A DNA stretch of 27,197 bases from an uncultured Eggerthella sp. (GCA_900544455.1 UQVJ01000014.1:1-27197); one strand, 5' to 3'; counted from the stretch's first letter, positions 13,380 through 22,091 are shown. Numbers and translations: made by a program. The notes: generated from the sequence alone by a model not told the origin.

Positions 13380-14153
13380 ATGAGGCAACCACTCGAGTAC
13401 ATATTCCCGGATCCGCCTATGGGGATAGATCCTAAAGCGCTTGATCAGAGCCGCATACCCCGTCATGTTGCCGTCATCATGGACGGCAATGGGCGCTGGG
13501 CGAAAAAGCGCGCGTTAAATCGACTTCGTGGCCATAAGGCTGGAATTGAAGCAGTGCGTGAAACCATTCGTTGCGCCAACGATTGCGGCGTAGACTACCT
13601 CACCATCTATTCGTTTTCCACAGAGAACTGGAAGCGCCCGAAGGAAGAGGTAAGCGGGCTGATGGAACTGTTCGCCAAAACCATGTTGGTGGAAGTGGAT
13701 GGGCTGCATGAGGAGCATGTGCGTGTTCGCACCATCGGCGATCTCTCAATGCTTCCCAGGGAAACGCGCGACGCTTTTGACGCAGCGTGGGAAAAAACCC
13801 GCAATAATGACGGTATGACCTTGGTGGTTGCGGTGAACTATGGTTCGCGTCAGGAAATGATGAACGCGGCCCAGGCGTATGCGGATGCTGCTATTGCCGC
13901 CCATGAAAAGGGCGAAGAACTGGTTCTTACCGAAGAGCTATTCGAGCAGGGCCTCGATACCGCCGATATTCCCGATCCCGATTTGCTTATTCGCACTTCG
14001 GGCGAAATGCGAATAAGCAACTTCCTTTTGTGGCAAATTGCCTATTCCGAGTTCGTATGCACCGATGTGCTGTGGCCAGACTTCAATCGATACGATTTCC
14101 TGAAGGCCTTGCTTGAGTTCCAGTCGCGCGATCGTCGCTTTGGGGCGGTGTAG
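13380..14153 (+). CDS. uppS: Isoprenyl (undecaprenyl) diphosphate synthase, 257 aa
   Basis: This cis-prenyltransferase makes the C55 lipid carrier for wall and glycan synthesis from FPP and IPP. It has HVAVIMDGNGRWAKKR with catalytic D35, the IYSFSTENWKRP motif, and the C-terminal LLIRTSGEMRISNFLLWQ and AYSEFVCTDVLWPDF motifs, all intact. The ATG at 13380 follows AAGGAGGAATGGA. In actinobacteria this family also includes shorter- or longer-chain cis-synthases, so chain length is inferred. It is the first gene of uppS-cdsA-dxr, with 3 bp to cdsA. Confidence 0.95.
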   Translation: MRQPLEYIFPDPPMGIDPKALDQSRIPRHVAVIMDGNGRWAKKRALNRLRGHKAGIEAVRETIRCANDCGVDYLTIYSFSTENWKRPKEEVSGLMELFAKTMLVEVDGLHEEHVRVRTIGDLSMLPRETRDAFDAAWEKTRNNDGMTLVVAVNYGSRQEMMNAAQAYADAAIAAHEKGEELVLTEELFEQGLDTADIPDPDLLIRTSGEMRISNFLLWQIAYSEFVCTDVLWPDFNRYDFLKALLEFQSRDRRFGAV

Positions 14154-14156
14154 TGC

Positions 14157-15146
14157 ATGACGAAGACGCGTGTGCGTAAGCCGTTTATCCGGGAGGATGC
14201 CCAGGCGCATCCGGGCCTCACCACGGAAGTTGAGGAATTTCCTGCCATTGAGCTTCCTGGTGAAGAAAAGCGTTCCACTAAAGTGAAGAATGCTGCCGCA
14301 GCGAAGATGCCTGAAAAGGTGAAGAACCCCAGCAACCTGATGGTACGTACTGCAACAGGTGCGGTATACATTCTTCTTACGGTGGTGTGCATTTGGGCTT
14401 CCGAGGTATCTACGGCAATATACCTTTCGGTGCTCAGCGCTATCTGCGCAGGTGAGTTTTATTACATGTTGCGCTCTGATGCCAAGTTGCCCAATGAGTT
14501 TTTGGGAATCTGCGCTGCCGCTTTATTCCCGCTTGCTACTTGGGTATCCGGCATATCCGGCGTGGTTGTGGTGTTCGCCATCTTCGTATTGAGCCTGCTT
14601 GTTTGGTATGTTTTTTGGCAGCCCGCGCGAATCAGCGATGTTGCGGTAAGCCTGTTTGGCGCGGTGTACACGGGCGTCATCATGTCGTGCGCCATGCTGC
14701 TGCGTGTATCGCTTCCCGAATTTTGGGGTGCGGTCTTGATTTTGGGCTTGTTTGCCAGCGTTTGGGGCAACGATGCCTTTGCTTATCTGGTCGGATCGGC
14801 AATCGGCAAGCATAAACTTGCGCCTCATATCTCCCCGAAGAAAAGCTGGGAAGGGTTTATCGCCGGCCTTGTTGTCGCTATGGGCTTCTGGTGTCTGCTC
14901 ACACTTATTCCTGGGGTAACCATGTCTATCCCACAGGCTTTGGTGTTCGGCCTGATAAATGGTCTTTCGGGTGTTTTGGGCGACTTGGTGGAAAGTCGCA
15001 TCAAGCGCAATTCCGGTTTCAAAGATTCAGGCACCATCATGCCAGGCCATGGTGGTTTGCTCGATAGATGCGATTCGCAGTTCCTGGTAATCCTTACGGG
15101 TACCATCATGCTTGTTCTAGGAGGCTGTATTCCTTATGCAATCTAA
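14157..15146 (+). CDS. cdsA: Phosphatidate cytidylyltransferase, 329 aa
   Basis: Makes CDP-diacylglycerol from phosphatidate and CTP, the entry to phospholipid synthesis. The family signature is complete near the C-terminus: SRIKRNSGFKDSGTIMPGHG followed by GLLDRCDS. About eight hydrophobic segments run from residue 62 to the end. The first ~60 residues are an extra charged, Lys/Glu/Pro-rich cytosolic extension (starting MTKTRVRKPFIREDAQ) not found in the core family. Its start, 3 bp after uppS, suggests translational coupling; GGGGCGG is the nearest ribosome-like site. The last 11 bp overlap the start of dxr. Confidence 0.95.
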   Translation: MTKTRVRKPFIREDAQAHPGLTTEVEEFPAIELPGEEKRSTKVKNAAAAKMPEKVKNPSNLMVRTATGAVYILLTVVCIWASEVSTAIYLSVLSAICAGEFYYMLRSDAKLPNEFLGICAAALFPLATWVSGISGVVVVFAIFVLSLLVWYVFWQPARISDVAVSLFGAVYTGVIMSCAMLLRVSLPEFWGAVLILGLFASVWGNDAFAYLVGSAIGKHKLAPHISPKKSWEGFIAGLVVAMGFWCLLTLIPGVTMSIPQALVFGLINGLSGVLGDLVESRIKRNSGFKDSGTIMPGHGGLLDRCDSQFLVILTGTIMLVLGGCIPYAI

Positions 15147-16359
15147 CGTATCTCCTCAGGTTCGCGTCGCTACTCAGCGACGCGTCATTGTTTTGGGCTC
15201 AACGGGCTCCATCGGTGTTCAGACGCTCGATGTAGTACGTCGCCATCCCGACCGCTTGAAAATCGTTGGTTTGGCAGCAGGCACGCGTGGGGCTGAGCTG
15301 CTGGCTCAAGCCAAAGAATTCAACGTGGGCCATTTGGCTCTAGGCACACCAGCGGCTGTCAGCTCTTCTGTTGTGGCAGAGCTGGAAGAGCAGGCTGCAG
15401 GTTTTGTTGGCGCGAAAGGCGGCATTGGTTTTGGGCCTGATGCGGTTCGCGAGATGGTTCATCTTGAAGAAGCCGACGTAGTGGTGAACGCCCTGGTGGG
15501 GGCTGCTGGCTTGCAGGCAAGCTATGAAACGCTTCGTGCGGGCAAGGTTCTTGCTCTGGCCAACAAGGAATCGCTGGTAGTGGGCGGAAACCTTATCATG
15601 CCCATGGCAACCGAGCCTGGCATGTTGATGCCCATCGATTCCGAGCATGGTGCCATATACCAGTGCCTTTTGGGCGAAGACCCCCGTGAGGTAAGCAAGC
15701 TGTGGGTTACTGCATCGGGCGGTCCGTTCCGTGGAAAGAAGCGCGCCGACTTGGAGAGCATTACCCCCGTTCAAGCTTTGGCGCACCCCACGTGGAATAT
15801 GGGCAAGAAGATCTCAATCGATTCTTCCACCCTTATGAATAAAGGCCTTGAGGTAATCGAGGCGCATCATTTGTTCCAGATGCCGTACGACCGCATAGAG
15901 GTTGTGGTTCAGCCGCAAAGTGCCATTCATTCCATGGTCGAATTCACCGACGGAAGCGTGAAAGCGCACCTTGGCACTACCGATATGCGGATTCCCATTC
16001 AGTTCGCGCTTAGCTATCCCGAACGATGGGACGCTCCGGTCGAGCCGCTCGATTTCCGCATGTTGGGTTCCCTTGACTTTGCCGCGCCCGATACGGAAAC
16101 GTTCTGTTGCCTTGCCTTGGCTTACCATGCGGGCAGGGTGAGCGGCACCTTGCCGTGTGCTATGAACGCCGCCAATGAAATTGCGGTAGCTTCGTTCCTG
16201 GAAGAAAAATTGTCATATCTGGGCATTGCCGAGTGTGTTGAGGCTGTTATGTCGCAGCACGAGGCGCGCGGTGTTCAGCAGGTAATGAGCGTTGAGCAGC
16301 TTCTGGAAGTTGATGCGTGGGCTCGCAGCTGCGCACGCGCATGGGTATCTGCTCGCTAA
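15136..16359 (+). CDS. dxr: 1-deoxy-D-xylulose-5-phosphate reductoisomerase, 407 aa
   Basis: This is the first committed MEP-pathway enzyme (DXP to MEP, NADPH and divalent metal). It has the NADPH loop VLGSTGSIGVQTLDVV (about 19-34), LANKESLV, metal ligands in MPIDSEHGAIYQCL, the flexible loop SGGPFRGKKR, HPTWNMGKKISIDSSTLMNK and EVIEAHHLF. The length is usual for the family. The ATG at 15136 lies inside cdsA (11-nt overlap) with TAGGAGGCTGTATTCCTT before it. It supplies precursors for the ispG step encoded 1.7 kb downstream and ultimately for uppS. Confidence 0.96.
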   Translation: MQSNVSPQVRVATQRRVIVLGSTGSIGVQTLDVVRRHPDRLKIVGLAAGTRGAELLAQAKEFNVGHLALGTPAAVSSSVVAELEEQAAGFVGAKGGIGFGPDAVREMVHLEEADVVVNALVGAAGLQASYETLRAGKVLALANKESLVVGGNLIMPMATEPGMLMPIDSEHGAIYQCLLGEDPREVSKLWVTASGGPFRGKKRADLESITPVQALAHPTWNMGKKISIDSSTLMNKGLEVIEAHHLFQMPYDRIEVVVQPQSAIHSMVEFTDGSVKAHLGTTDMRIPIQFALSYPERWDAPVEPLDFRMLGSLDFAAPDTETFCCLALAYHAGRVSGTLPCAMNAANEIAVASFLEEKLSYLGIAECVEAVMSQHEARGVQQVMSVEQLLEVDAWARSCARAWVSAR

Positions 16360-16476
16360 TTGCACGTTTAAATTGTTGCACTTTTGCTTTACCGATAAGC
16401 CCTGGTGCATCTCGGGCCCCCGTAGTGGGACGGTGGGCTCTTGCTGGCGTCAGGCATCTGCGATGGGGGATGGACC

Positions 16477-16518
16477 CGCTTTGCATCCCCGACGCCATCG
16501 CGATGGGGATGCAAAGCG
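16477..16518. repeat. 14-bp inverted repeat with palindromic centre
   Basis: CGCTTTGCATCCCC (16477-16490) and GGGGATGCAAAGCG (16505-16518) are perfectly complementary. The centre contains CCATCGCGATGG, itself a palindrome. No U-tract follows, so it is not a standard terminator. Confidence 0.8.
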
Positions 16519-16629
16519 TCTTGTCCCTTCCGGACCGCTGCGAAGAAACGACAGGTGGGTATGATGAAGGTTTCAGACGAGGCATGGCGGGAAATGCGCA
16601 TTTGTACTCCCACGCAGCCGAAGGGCCGC

Positions 16630-16755
16630 TTTCTGGCAAGATATCGCTGAAATGTACCCTCGGACAGCCCATTATGGCGAAATAAATCTATTATGTACCC
16701 TTTGAGCTGGATAAACGCTGTCCGAAAGTGCATTTCAGCGATATCTTGCCAGAAA
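16630..16755. repeat. 126-bp MITE-like element with 39-bp inverted arms
   Basis: The outer 25 bp of each arm, starting TTTCTGGCAAGATATCGC, are perfectly complementary (16630-16654 with 16731-16755). After a 6-bp mismatched stretch, CGGACAGC (16661-16668) pairs with GCTGTCCG (16717-16724). The 48-bp centre carries ATGTACCCT, also present in the left arm. No coding sequence is present and no target duplication is evident. Confidence 0.85.
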
Positions 16756-16970
16756 CGTTGGATTTCCCTGCCCAAGTGTACAAAATGAGCAGATTTTGCC
16801 GCCTTCGCGCAAGGAGGGCAGTGCGAAGGAACTCGGTACAAAGGTCAAGCCGCGCATGGCTGCCCGTCGGGAAGGCGAGCATAGAGCGTCGTTTTTTAGC
16901 TCGTTTGCGTGTCGGCCGGCAGGGCGGCTGCAGTTCGTATGAATTGGGGCGGGCTGCCTCATTGCTCAAA

Positions 16971-16983
16971 TATAATGAGCATC
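16971..16983 (+). promoter_or_regulatory. -10 box implying a leaderless rseP transcript
   Basis: TATAAT at 16971-16976 would place the transcription start at about 16983-16984, the A of the ATG that begins the first membrane helix of rseP. No ribosome site precedes that ATG. No good -35 is seen, so this is tentative. Confidence 0.4.
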
Positions 16984-18042
16984 ATGGATATACTAATCAT
17001 GCTCATAACGGTAACCCTTCTTTTGGGGTTTCTTGTATTTATACACGAAGGCGGCCATTATCTTGCTGCGCGCGCTTGCGGAGTGCGCGTAAGCGAATTC
17101 ATGATCGGCTTACCTGGCCCTTCGATCGGTTTTACCCGTGGAGAAACGCGTTTCGGCATAACAGCCGTTCCTTTGGGTGGTTATGCGAGCGTTTGCGGCA
17201 TGGCTCCCCCCAGCAACAGCCCTCACCTGAAGCGTGTTCTGGGCTATGCCTACCGCAAGGGCACGGTATACATGGAAGACGTTGCCCACGATTTGTTCCT
17301 CACCGATCAAGAAGCCTACGATTTGCTCGAGGAGCTGTGCGATTGGGGCTCGCTTAAGCGCCCTCGACGCAAGGACGAGCACAACGTATACCGCACGCCC
17401 GCCAAAAATGGTTTCAAGGAAGGTCAGCCTCGCGTCATTTCCAGCAACGAGGAATTCTTTGCATCGGAAAAGGCGCAACAATACTGCACTCTGCCGTTCT
17501 GGAAGCGCTGTGCCATTTTGCTTGCGGGTCCGTTCATGAATCTGCTTTGGGTGTTCCTGGTGTTCATTTTCATCTACTCCATCATGGGACTTGACCTCCA
17601 GAACACTCAAACCGGCGAAACGTTCCATTACACCTGGGCTCCTTGGGAAGCCATTGCAATGGGATTCAAGTACCTTGGCATGGTGGTAAGTGCGATTGCG
17701 GCATTGTTCAACCCCGCAACCGCAGCGCAAACCGTTTCTCAGTCAACTTCGGTTGTGGGCATCGCGGTTATGTCGAAAAGCGCCCTGGATGCGGGCTTCT
17801 TGAATTTCCTGTTCTTTACGGCGATCATATCTGCGTCTTTGGGCCTTATGAACATGCTTCCCATCCCCCCGCTTGATGGTGGCCGTTTTGTGGTGGAGGT
17901 ATTCCAGAAGGTATCCCGTAAAGTGGTTTCGCTTCGAGCTTTGGGCTATATGTCCGCGGCGGGTATCGTGCTATTTACCGGATTTTTCCTGGTTATGGTC
18001 AATCAAGACGTTCAACGATTCATATTTGGGAATTGGAGCTAA
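16984..18042 (+). CDS. rseP: Site-2 intramembrane metalloprotease, PDZ-less RseP-like, 352 aa
   Basis: This M50 zinc protease cleaves transmembrane anchors such as anti-sigma factors. The first helix carries the zinc motif H21-E-G-G-H25. The membrane-associated beta-loop ITAVPLGGYASVCGM follows, then helix 2 with LLAGPFMNLLW and the third-ligand motif LPIPPLDGGRF (D298). Two departures from E. coli RseP are clear. A soluble insertion of ~95 residues (about 76-170) lies between beta-loop and helix 2; its AYRKGTVYMEDVAHDLF, LTDQEAYDLLEELCDWGSLK and basic hairpin look winged-helix-like. Only ~25 residues stand where the PDZ domain(s) should be. An in-frame ATG at 16975 is an alternative start. 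It is 3 bp upstream of ispG. Confidence 0.9.
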   Translation: MDILIMLITVTLLLGFLVFIHEGGHYLAARACGVRVSEFMIGLPGPSIGFTRGETRFGITAVPLGGYASVCGMAPPSNSPHLKRVLGYAYRKGTVYMEDVAHDLFLTDQEAYDLLEELCDWGSLKRPRRKDEHNVYRTPAKNGFKEGQPRVISSNEEFFASEKAQQYCTLPFWKRCAILLAGPFMNLLWVFLVFIFIYSIMGLDLQNTQTGETFHYTWAPWEAIAMGFKYLGMVVSAIAALFNPATAAQTVSQSTSVVGIAVMSKSALDAGFLNFLFFTAIISASLGLMNMLPIPPLDGGRFVVEVFQKVSRKVVSLRALGYMSAAGIVLFTGFFLVMVNQDVQRFIFGNWS

Positions 18043-18045
18043 TAC

Positions 18046-19110
18046 ATGGCGAATACTGCTCCCAACGCAAAAACACGTCAGGTTATGGTAGGTTCTGTCG
18101 CTTTGGGCGGCGGTGCTCCTTGCGTGGTGCAATCGATGCTCAATCTGCCCCTTGCCGACGTGGAGGGGAACTTGAATCAGATAAGCCGCCTGCAAGAAGC
18201 TGGCTGCGAGGTGGTGCGCATTGCCGTTCCGCGCAAGGCTGATCTGGATTTCTTCGAGGTGATCTGCGAAAAGTCTCCTTTGCCAGTTGTCGCAGACATT
18301 CACTTCAGCGCCGAGCTGGCAATAGAAGCTGCTCGTCGCGGTGCTGCAAAGCTGCGCATCAACCCTGGCAACATCGGCGGCCTGGAGGCTACCGTTCCGG
18401 TGCTCCAAGCAGCCAAGGCGGCTGGCATTCCTATCCGTATTGGGGTGAATGCAGGCTCGCTCGATTCTGCTTTGGCGGAACGCAGCGACTTAACCTTGCC
18501 CGAAAAGCTTGTTGAATCGGCCACTGCATACGTGGAATTCTGCCATAGCCAAGAATTCTATGACGTGGTGGTTTCCGCCAAGGCACACGATGTGCCTACC
18601 ACGGTGGCAACGTATCGCCTGCTCTCGCAGTGGATGCCTGAGGTTCCGTTGCATATTGGCGTTACTGAGGCAGGTACCTTGTTCCAGGGTCTTATCAAGT
18701 CCGCGAGCGGTCTGGGCATTCTTTTGGAGCAGGGGATAGGAGACACCATGCGTATCTCCTTAACCGACGACCCCGCGGAAGAGGTGCGTGCCTGCTGGAC
18801 GCTTCTTTCTGCACTGGGTTTGCGTCGCCGAGACCCTGAATTGGTAAGCTGCCCTACCTGCGGTCGCTGTCAGGTTGACCTGATCCCCATTGCCCAGGAA
18901 GTGGAAAAGCGCTTGCGCGATGTGCATCGCCCCATCCAGGTGGCAGTTATGGGATGTGTGGTGAACGGTCCCGGTGAAGCAGCCGACGCAGATATTGGCG
19001 TTGCGTGCGGAAAGGGGTCTGGCGTGGTGTTCGCCCACGGCAAAACCTTGCGCAAGGTCGAAGAGGCCGCTATCGTTGATGTACTTATGGAAGAGATAGG
19101 AAACCTGTAA
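18046..19110 (+). CDS. ispG: 4-hydroxy-3-methylbut-2-enyl diphosphate synthase, 354 aa
   Basis: This MEP-pathway iron-sulfur enzyme converts MEcPP to HMBPP. It has the N-terminal TIM barrel with VADIHFSAELA and LRINPGNIGG, and the C-terminal domain with the [4Fe-4S] ligands C269 and C272 (SCPTCGRCQ) and C304 (MGCVVNGPGEA), where the Glu supplies the fourth ligand. The length is that of the short bacterial form. The ATG at 18046 is 3 bp after rseP with GGAG upstream, and its stop overlaps the proS start by one base. The rseP-ispG-proS order is common in Actinobacteria and Firmicutes. Confidence 0.96.
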   Translation: MANTAPNAKTRQVMVGSVALGGGAPCVVQSMLNLPLADVEGNLNQISRLQEAGCEVVRIAVPRKADLDFFEVICEKSPLPVVADIHFSAELAIEAARRGAAKLRINPGNIGGLEATVPVLQAAKAAGIPIRIGVNAGSLDSALAERSDLTLPEKLVESATAYVEFCHSQEFYDVVVSAKAHDVPTTVATYRLLSQWMPEVPLHIGVTEAGTLFQGLIKSASGLGILLEQGIGDTMRISLTDDPAEEVRACWTLLSALGLRRRDPELVSCPTCGRCQVDLIPIAQEVEKRLRDVHRPIQVAVMGCVVNGPGEAADADIGVACGKGSGVVFAHGKTLRKVEEAAIVDVLMEEIGNL

Positions 19111-20843
19111 TGGAAATCATGCGTTTGAGCCAGCAGTATGCTCCCACGTTGAAAGAAGACCCCGCCGATGCCGAGATCGCAAGCCATCGCTTGCTCGTTC
19201 GCGCAGGCATGATCAGAAAGGTTGCAGGCGGTGTGTATGCCTTCCTGCCCCTGGGCATGCGCGTTCTTACCAAGATCGAGAATATTGTACGTGAAGAAAT
19301 GAATGCCATCGGTGCCCATGAGATTCTTATGCCGGCACTGCAGCCTGGTGAGCTGTGGCACGAATCGGGCCGTTGGAACGATTACGGTCCCGAGCTTATG
19401 CGACTGGAAGATCGCCATGGTCGTGGATTCTGCCTTGGACCAACCCATGAAGAGCTGGTAACCTCTATCGTTCGCAGCGAACTGCGTTCCTACCGTCAGC
19501 TCCCCATGACGCTCTATCAAATTCAGACGAAGTTCCGCGACGAGATCCGCCCTCGCTTTGGCCTGCTTCGTAGCCGCGAATTCATTATGAAGGACGCGTA
19601 CAGCTTCCACTCCAACCAGGAATCCCTGCAGAAAACCTACGATGAAATGTACGATGCCTACGGTCGCATCTGTGAGCGCTGCGGTCTTGACTACCGTCCC
19701 GTTGTGGCTGATGGCGGTCAGATCGGCGGCAGCGTAACGTGCGAGTTCCATGCTTTGGCGGAAGCCGGCGAAGACGACTTGGTCTATTGCCCCGATTGCG
19801 ATTATGCGGCAAACAACGAAGCGGGCGTGTGCCACGCTCATCCGGTTGAGTACGCTGCTTCCGAATGCAAGAAGGTTGAAACCCCCGGCGTTTCCTCTAT
19901 CGAAAGCCTTGCGAAGTTCCTTGGCATCGAAGAGGCTGCCACGGTTAAGGCCATGGTGGGCAAGGACGTAGAGGGGGCTGTTTTCGCTCTCTTCATCCCC
20001 GGCGATCACGAATTGAACGAGATCAAGGCGGAGCGTGTGGTAAACGGCTTTACCCTGCTTACCGACGAAGAGCTTGAAGCTGCAGGCCTTCACAAGGGCT
20101 CCATTGGCCCGAAGGGCCTTCCCGAAGGCATCAAGGTTATCGGCGATGTGAACCTGAAGAACATTGAGCGCTGGGTTGTGGGCGCAAATGAAGACGGATT
20201 CCATTTCGTGGGCGCCAAGCACGGCGAGGATTTCCAGGTAGACGAGTGGGCCGACCTTTCGCTCGTAATGCCCGGCGATTCCTGCCCGAAATGCGGTGCT
20301 GCCCTGCAGGGTGCGCGTGGCATCGAGGTTTCCCAGGTATTCCAGCTGGGTGACAAGTACTCCAAGACCATGGGCGCAGTGTATTCGGACGAAAATGGCG
20401 TAGATCAGAACTTCCTTATGGGCTGCTACGGCGTTGGTGTTTCCCGTACGCTGGCGGCTATCGTTGAACAACACAACGACGAAGACGGCATTATCTGGCC
20501 TATGTCCGTAGCGCCGGCTCACGTTTGCGTTATTCCCCTTACCGTTGGCGACGAAGAAGTGTTCCCGGTTGCCGAGCGTATTGCCAAGGAACTTGCCGAG
20601 CAAGGTCTTGAGGTTGTGCTGGACGACCGCGACGAGCGCGCTGGCGTCAAGTTCGCCGATGCTGACCTTATCGGCTGGCCCGTTCAGGTTGTTGTGGGCA
20701 AGCGCGGCGTGAAAGAAGGCGTGGTTGAGGTTAAGCGCCGTGGCGAATCGGAAAAGACCAAGGTTCCTTTCGCTACGCTTACTGAAGCATTGGCTTTCGT
20801 GAAGCGTGCCGCCCGAAACAACAAGTTCTCGCGTACGTTCTAA
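19110..20843 (+). CDS. proS: Prolyl-tRNA synthetase, bacterial type with editing domain, 577 aa
   Basis: Class II synthetase charging tRNA-Pro. Motif 2 is seen in FRDEIRPRFGLLRSREF followed by IMKDAYSFH, and motif 3 in MGCYGVGVSRTLAAIVEQ. Between them lies the ~170-residue INS/YbaK editing domain (about 225-395), which removes misacylated Ala. The anticodon-binding domain follows (HVCVIPLTVGDEEV, LDDRDERAGVKF). The length is usual for the bacterial class. Start ATG 19110 shares its A with the ispG stop (TAATG), so translation is coupled. A Cys pair (YCPDCDY) within the segment entering the editing domain is notable. Confidence 0.97.
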   Translation: MEIMRLSQQYAPTLKEDPADAEIASHRLLVRAGMIRKVAGGVYAFLPLGMRVLTKIENIVREEMNAIGAHEILMPALQPGELWHESGRWNDYGPELMRLEDRHGRGFCLGPTHEELVTSIVRSELRSYRQLPMTLYQIQTKFRDEIRPRFGLLRSREFIMKDAYSFHSNQESLQKTYDEMYDAYGRICERCGLDYRPVVADGGQIGGSVTCEFHALAEAGEDDLVYCPDCDYAANNEAGVCHAHPVEYAASECKKVETPGVSSIESLAKFLGIEEAATVKAMVGKDVEGAVFALFIPGDHELNEIKAERVVNGFTLLTDEELEAAGLHKGSIGPKGLPEGIKVIGDVNLKNIERWVVGANEDGFHFVGAKHGEDFQVDEWADLSLVMPGDSCPKCGAALQGARGIEVSQVFQLGDKYSKTMGAVYSDENGVDQNFLMGCYGVGVSRTLAAIVEQHNDEDGIIWPMSVAPAHVCVIPLTVGDEEVFPVAERIAKELAEQGLEVVLDDRDERAGVKFADADLIGWPVQVVVGKRGVKEGVVEVKRRGESEKTKVPFATLTEALAFVKRAARNNKFSRTF

Positions 20844-22091
20844 ATGCCTGTGCAGAGCGAAACAAACAAACCGGAATTGCTTGCTCCCGCCGGCGGGTGG
20901 GAGCAGCTTGAATACGCGCTTCACTTTGGTGCCGACGCGGTGTACCTTGCGTGCGATCGCTTCGGCCTGCGCGCCCGTGCCAGCAATTTCTCGCTGGAAG
21001 ATTTGCCTCGTGCCGTTGCGTTGGCACACAGTGCCGGCGCACGTGTGTACGTCACCTGCAACGCTTATGCCCACGATGAAGACCTGGCGGCTCTTCCCGA
21101 ATACGCTCAAGCTATGGAAGCTGCGGGCGTCGATGCTGCCATTGTGAGCGACTTGGGCGTTATGTCGGTGGTGCAGCAGCATGCGCCCTCGGTTGCCATC
21201 CATGTTTCCACGCAAGCTTCGGTTTCAAACGCCGAAGCTGCGCTTATGTGGTATCGCCTTGGTGCTCGCCGCGTGGTGTGCGCTCGCGAGATGTCGGTGG
21301 CGGAAATCGCCGCTATGCGTAAGGCTATTCCCTCCGATATGGAGATAGAAGTGTTTGTGCACGGCGCCATGTGCATGGCCATTTCGGGTCGTTGCCTTAT
21401 CAGCGATTACCTTACCGGCCGTCATGCCAACAAGGGGCAATGCGTCCAGCCGTGTCGTTGGGAATATGAGCTGAAGGAACTTTCCCGCCCCGACCAGCGC
21501 TTCGGCATAGAAGAGGGCGATAACGGCACGTATCTGCTTAATTCCAAGGATCTGAACATGCTTGCCCATCTTGACGATCTTGCTGCGGCAGGCGTTTCTT
21601 CGGTAAAAATTGAAGGCCGCGTGAAAAAGGCTTTCTATGTGGCAACGGTGGTAAATGCGTATCGCCATGTGCTCGATGGCGAGCCGGCATCCCTATGGGA
21701 GCATGAGCTCGAGATCATCTCGCATCGACCCTATTCAACGGGCTTTTATTACGGGGATGCCGAGCAGACCACCGACAACGACATTTATGTGCAACTTTGC
21801 GATTGGGTGGGGGAAGTGGTTTCCTCGAGCGCAGTCGAGCAGGGTCAGTGGCGCGTGCAGGCAAAGTGCCGTAACCGTTTTTACGAGGGCGACGAACTGG
21901 AGGTCCTGAGCCCCCATAAACCCATTCGATCCATTAAGGTTCAGAGTTTGGCTGAAGTCTACGATGGGGCGGAAGTACCTTCCGAGGTGGCATGCAAGGC
22001 CATGGCGCTTTATGCGTTTACCGCTTCTTTTGAACTGGAGCCTCGAGGTATTCTGCGTGTTCGTCGCAAGGATCCAACGAAGAAGAACTGA
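20844..22091 (+). CDS. Peptidase U32 family protein (probable tRNA hydroxylation factor), 415 aa
   Basis: The U32 signature is present as EVFVHGAMCMAISGRCLIS (about 169-187), followed by GQCVQPCRWEYEL, giving the conserved Cys set. The start ELLAPAGGWEQLEYALHFGA and the LNSKDLNMLAHLDDL and VKIEGRVKKAFYVATVV segments are also typical. Members such as TrhP and RlhA are now linked to prephenate-dependent 5-hydroxyuridine/cytidine formation in tRNA/rRNA rather than proteolysis. A tRNA role would fit its position directly after proS (ATG immediately follows the proS stop). A C-terminal beta-barrel extension (about 310-410) is present. Specificity is inferred. Confidence 0.88.
   Translation: MPVQSETNKPELLAPAGGWEQLEYALHFGADAVYLACDRFGLRARASNFSLEDLPRAVALAHSAGARVYVTCNAYAHDEDLAALPEYAQAMEAAGVDAAIVSDLGVMSVVQQHAPSVAIHVSTQASVSNAEAALMWYRLGARRVVCAREMSVAEIAAMRKAIPSDMEIEVFVHGAMCMAISGRCLISDYLTGRHANKGQCVQPCRWEYELKELSRPDQRFGIEEGDNGTYLLNSKDLNMLAHLDDLAAAGVSSVKIEGRVKKAFYVATVVNAYRHVLDGEPASLWEHELEIISHRPYSTGFYYGDAEQTTDNDIYVQLCDWVGEVVSSSAVEQGQWRVQAKCRNRFYEGDELEVLSPHKPIRSIKVQSLAEVYDGAEVPSEVACKAMALYAFTASFELEPRGILRVRRKDPTKKN

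Larger units (their letters stand above)
16360..16970. other. 610-bp gap between dxr and rseP carrying two inverted-repeat structures
   Basis: Overlapping frames on both strands are open here only because they run through repeats; none has a ribosome site and protein-like composition. Contents seen: a 14-bp stem at 16477-16518 and a 39-bp-arm inverted repeat at 16630-16755. It interrupts an otherwise gapless operon. Confidence 0.65.

Noticed and set aside
16389..16969. Overlapping 70-150-aa frames between dxr and rseP
   Set aside because: Frames on both strands are translations of the inverted repeats (the same peptide pieces recur at both arms) and lack ribosome sites.
18870..21215. 781-aa minus-strand open frame antisense to ispG-proS-U32
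   Set aside because: It runs through three certain plus-strand genes. Its length follows from their GC-biased codon use, the translation matches no family, and no ribosome site or promoter supports it.
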